This document shows, one piece after another, positions 6,893 through 7,452 of a DNA stretch of 7,452 nt (within the stretch, counting starts at the first letter, position 1; every line of letters begins with the position of its first letter). Location of the stretch: contig LUZH01000321.1 in NCBI GenBank assembly GCA_001602885.1, forward strand, positions 1 to 7,452, in the 5' to 3' direction. The stretch comes from Bacteroidales bacterium Bact_16 (GTDB taxonomy: Bacteria; Bacteroidota; Bacteroidia; Bacteroidales; UBA932). The notes under the pieces are model-generated. The model did not search any database, had not been told where the DNA came from, and worked only from the letters and a program-made list of their open reading frames with translations. The position numbers and the translations under genes were made by a program.

Positions 6893-7452
6893 ATGAAAAA
6901 ATCCATCTTGTTACTCGCTGCCGCCGGTTGCGCCCTGAGCGCCGCCGCCCAGCCCAAACTGACGAAAGACAACATCGACGAGGTGCTTGCCGCCATGACG
7001 CTTCAGGAGAAGGCCACGCTGCTGGTCGGCTCCGGCTGGGGCAGCATGGCCGCCGGCTCGATGACGGCCTCCAGCGAGGTGCTCGTGTCCGGCGCCGCCG
7101 GCACCACCCGCGCCATCCCGCGCCTCGGCATCCCGCAGACCGTCCTCGCCGACGGCCCTGCCGGCATCCGCATCAACCCGACCCGTCCCGGCACCAGCCA
7201 GACTTTCTATGCCACCGGTTTCCCCGTGGGCACGGTGCTCGCCTCCACTTTCAATACCCCGCTCGTCGAGGAGCTCACCACCGCGATGGGTGAGGAGGTC
7301 CTCGAATACGGCGCCGACGTGTTGCTCGCCCCGGGCCAGAACCTCCACCGCAACCCGCTCTGCGGCCGCAACTTCGAGTATTTCTCCGAGGATCCGCTCC
7401 TGTCCGGCAAGACCGCTGCCGCCTACGTGCGCGGCGTCCAGTCCAACGGCGT
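6893..7452 (+). CDS. Glycoside hydrolase family 3 (beta-glucosidase-like), N-terminal part (runs off right edge)
   Basis: GH3 enzymes remove single sugars from the non-reducing ends of oligosaccharides with retention. About 186 residues are present, against roughly 750-800 in bacterial relatives. Residues 1-19 form a signal peptide (MKKSILLLAAAG...SAAA) probably cut before Gln20, so the product is likely periplasmic. The GH3 N-terminal barrel then begins: MTLQEKATLLVG at 35-46, AGTTRAIPRLGIP at 69-81, VLADGPAGIR at 84-93, DVLLAPGQNLHRNPL at 142-156 and GRNFEYFSEDP at 158-168. By analogy with characterised GH3 enzymes, Asp87 and Arg159 would hold the sugar in subsite -1. The nucleophile Asp and the acid/base lie beyond the window, so activity and specificity (glucosidase, xylosidase or other) cannot be judged. 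The gene follows the HTCS after 25 nt with no visible terminator, implying co-transcription. The leader before ATG is A/T-rich and lacks a Shine-Dalgarno, as is common in Bacteroidota. Confidence 0.95.
   Translation, partial: MKKSILLLAAAGCALSAAAQPKLTKDNIDEVLAAMTLQEKATLLVGSGWGSMAAGSMTASSEVLVSGAAGTTRAIPRLGIPQTVLADGPAGIRINPTRPGTSQTFYATGFPVGTVLASTFNTPLVEELTTAMGEEVLEYGADVLLAPGQNLHRNPLCGRNFEYFSEDPLLSGKTAAAYVRGVQSNG

Noticed and set aside
6911..7348. A 145-residue minus-strand open frame antisense to the GH3
   Set aside because: Same-triplet shadow that ends where the GH3 uses a TTA leucine codon at residue 7. The GH3 motifs in the sense frame are decisive.

Overview
The window looks like part of a polysaccharide utilization locus (PUL) from a high-GC member of the Bacteroidota, most likely an uncultured gut or rumen Bacteroidales. 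The reasons are a SusC-family TonB-dependent transporter, a one-protein hybrid two-component system (HTCS), Bacteroidota-type start regions (A-rich, mostly without a Shine-Dalgarno) and a perfect TAnnTTTG -7 promoter element. The coding DNA is very GC-rich with strong codon bias, while the gaps between genes are AT-rich. Genus and species cannot be read from the sequence.

Layout. Positions 1-1175 (minus) hold the N-terminal ~391 residues of a SusC-like outer-membrane transporter that runs off the left edge. Positions 1185-2666 (minus) hold a complete type-B carboxylesterase with a lipoprotein signal, lying only 9 nt upstream of the transporter start, so the two form an operon read leftward. 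Positions 2667-2838 are a 172-bp divergent intergenic region with a strong -7 element for the leftward operon, a perfect 9-bp inverted repeat with arms 41 bp apart, and three tandem 10-bp repeats. Positions 2839-6867 (plus) hold a complete 1342-residue HTCS regulator: a periplasmic double beta-propeller, Y_Y_Y domain, transmembrane helix, histidine kinase, receiver and AraC-type DNA-binding domain. Positions 6893-7452 (plus) hold the first ~186 residues of a secreted family 3 glycoside hydrolase, 25 nt behind the regulator and running off the right edge.

Inferred working model: the HTCS senses an oligosaccharide in the periplasm through its propellers and, once phosphorylated, binds DNA in the divergent region. 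It would activate the leftward esterase-SusC operon and possibly its own operon with the GH3. The lipoprotein esterase would remove ester groups from the glycan or its fragments, the SusC complex would import oligosaccharides, and the GH3 would release terminal sugars from the non-reducing end. An esterase plus a GH3 suggests an esterified plant polysaccharide such as a hemicellulose or pectin, but nothing here fixes the substrate.

No RNA genes, CRISPR arrays, insertion sequences, attachment sites or origins were seen. Every gene belongs to a known family. The points most worth a second look are the operator-like repeats between the divergent genes, the esterase's unusually short acid-to-histidine segment, and the esterase-first gene order.
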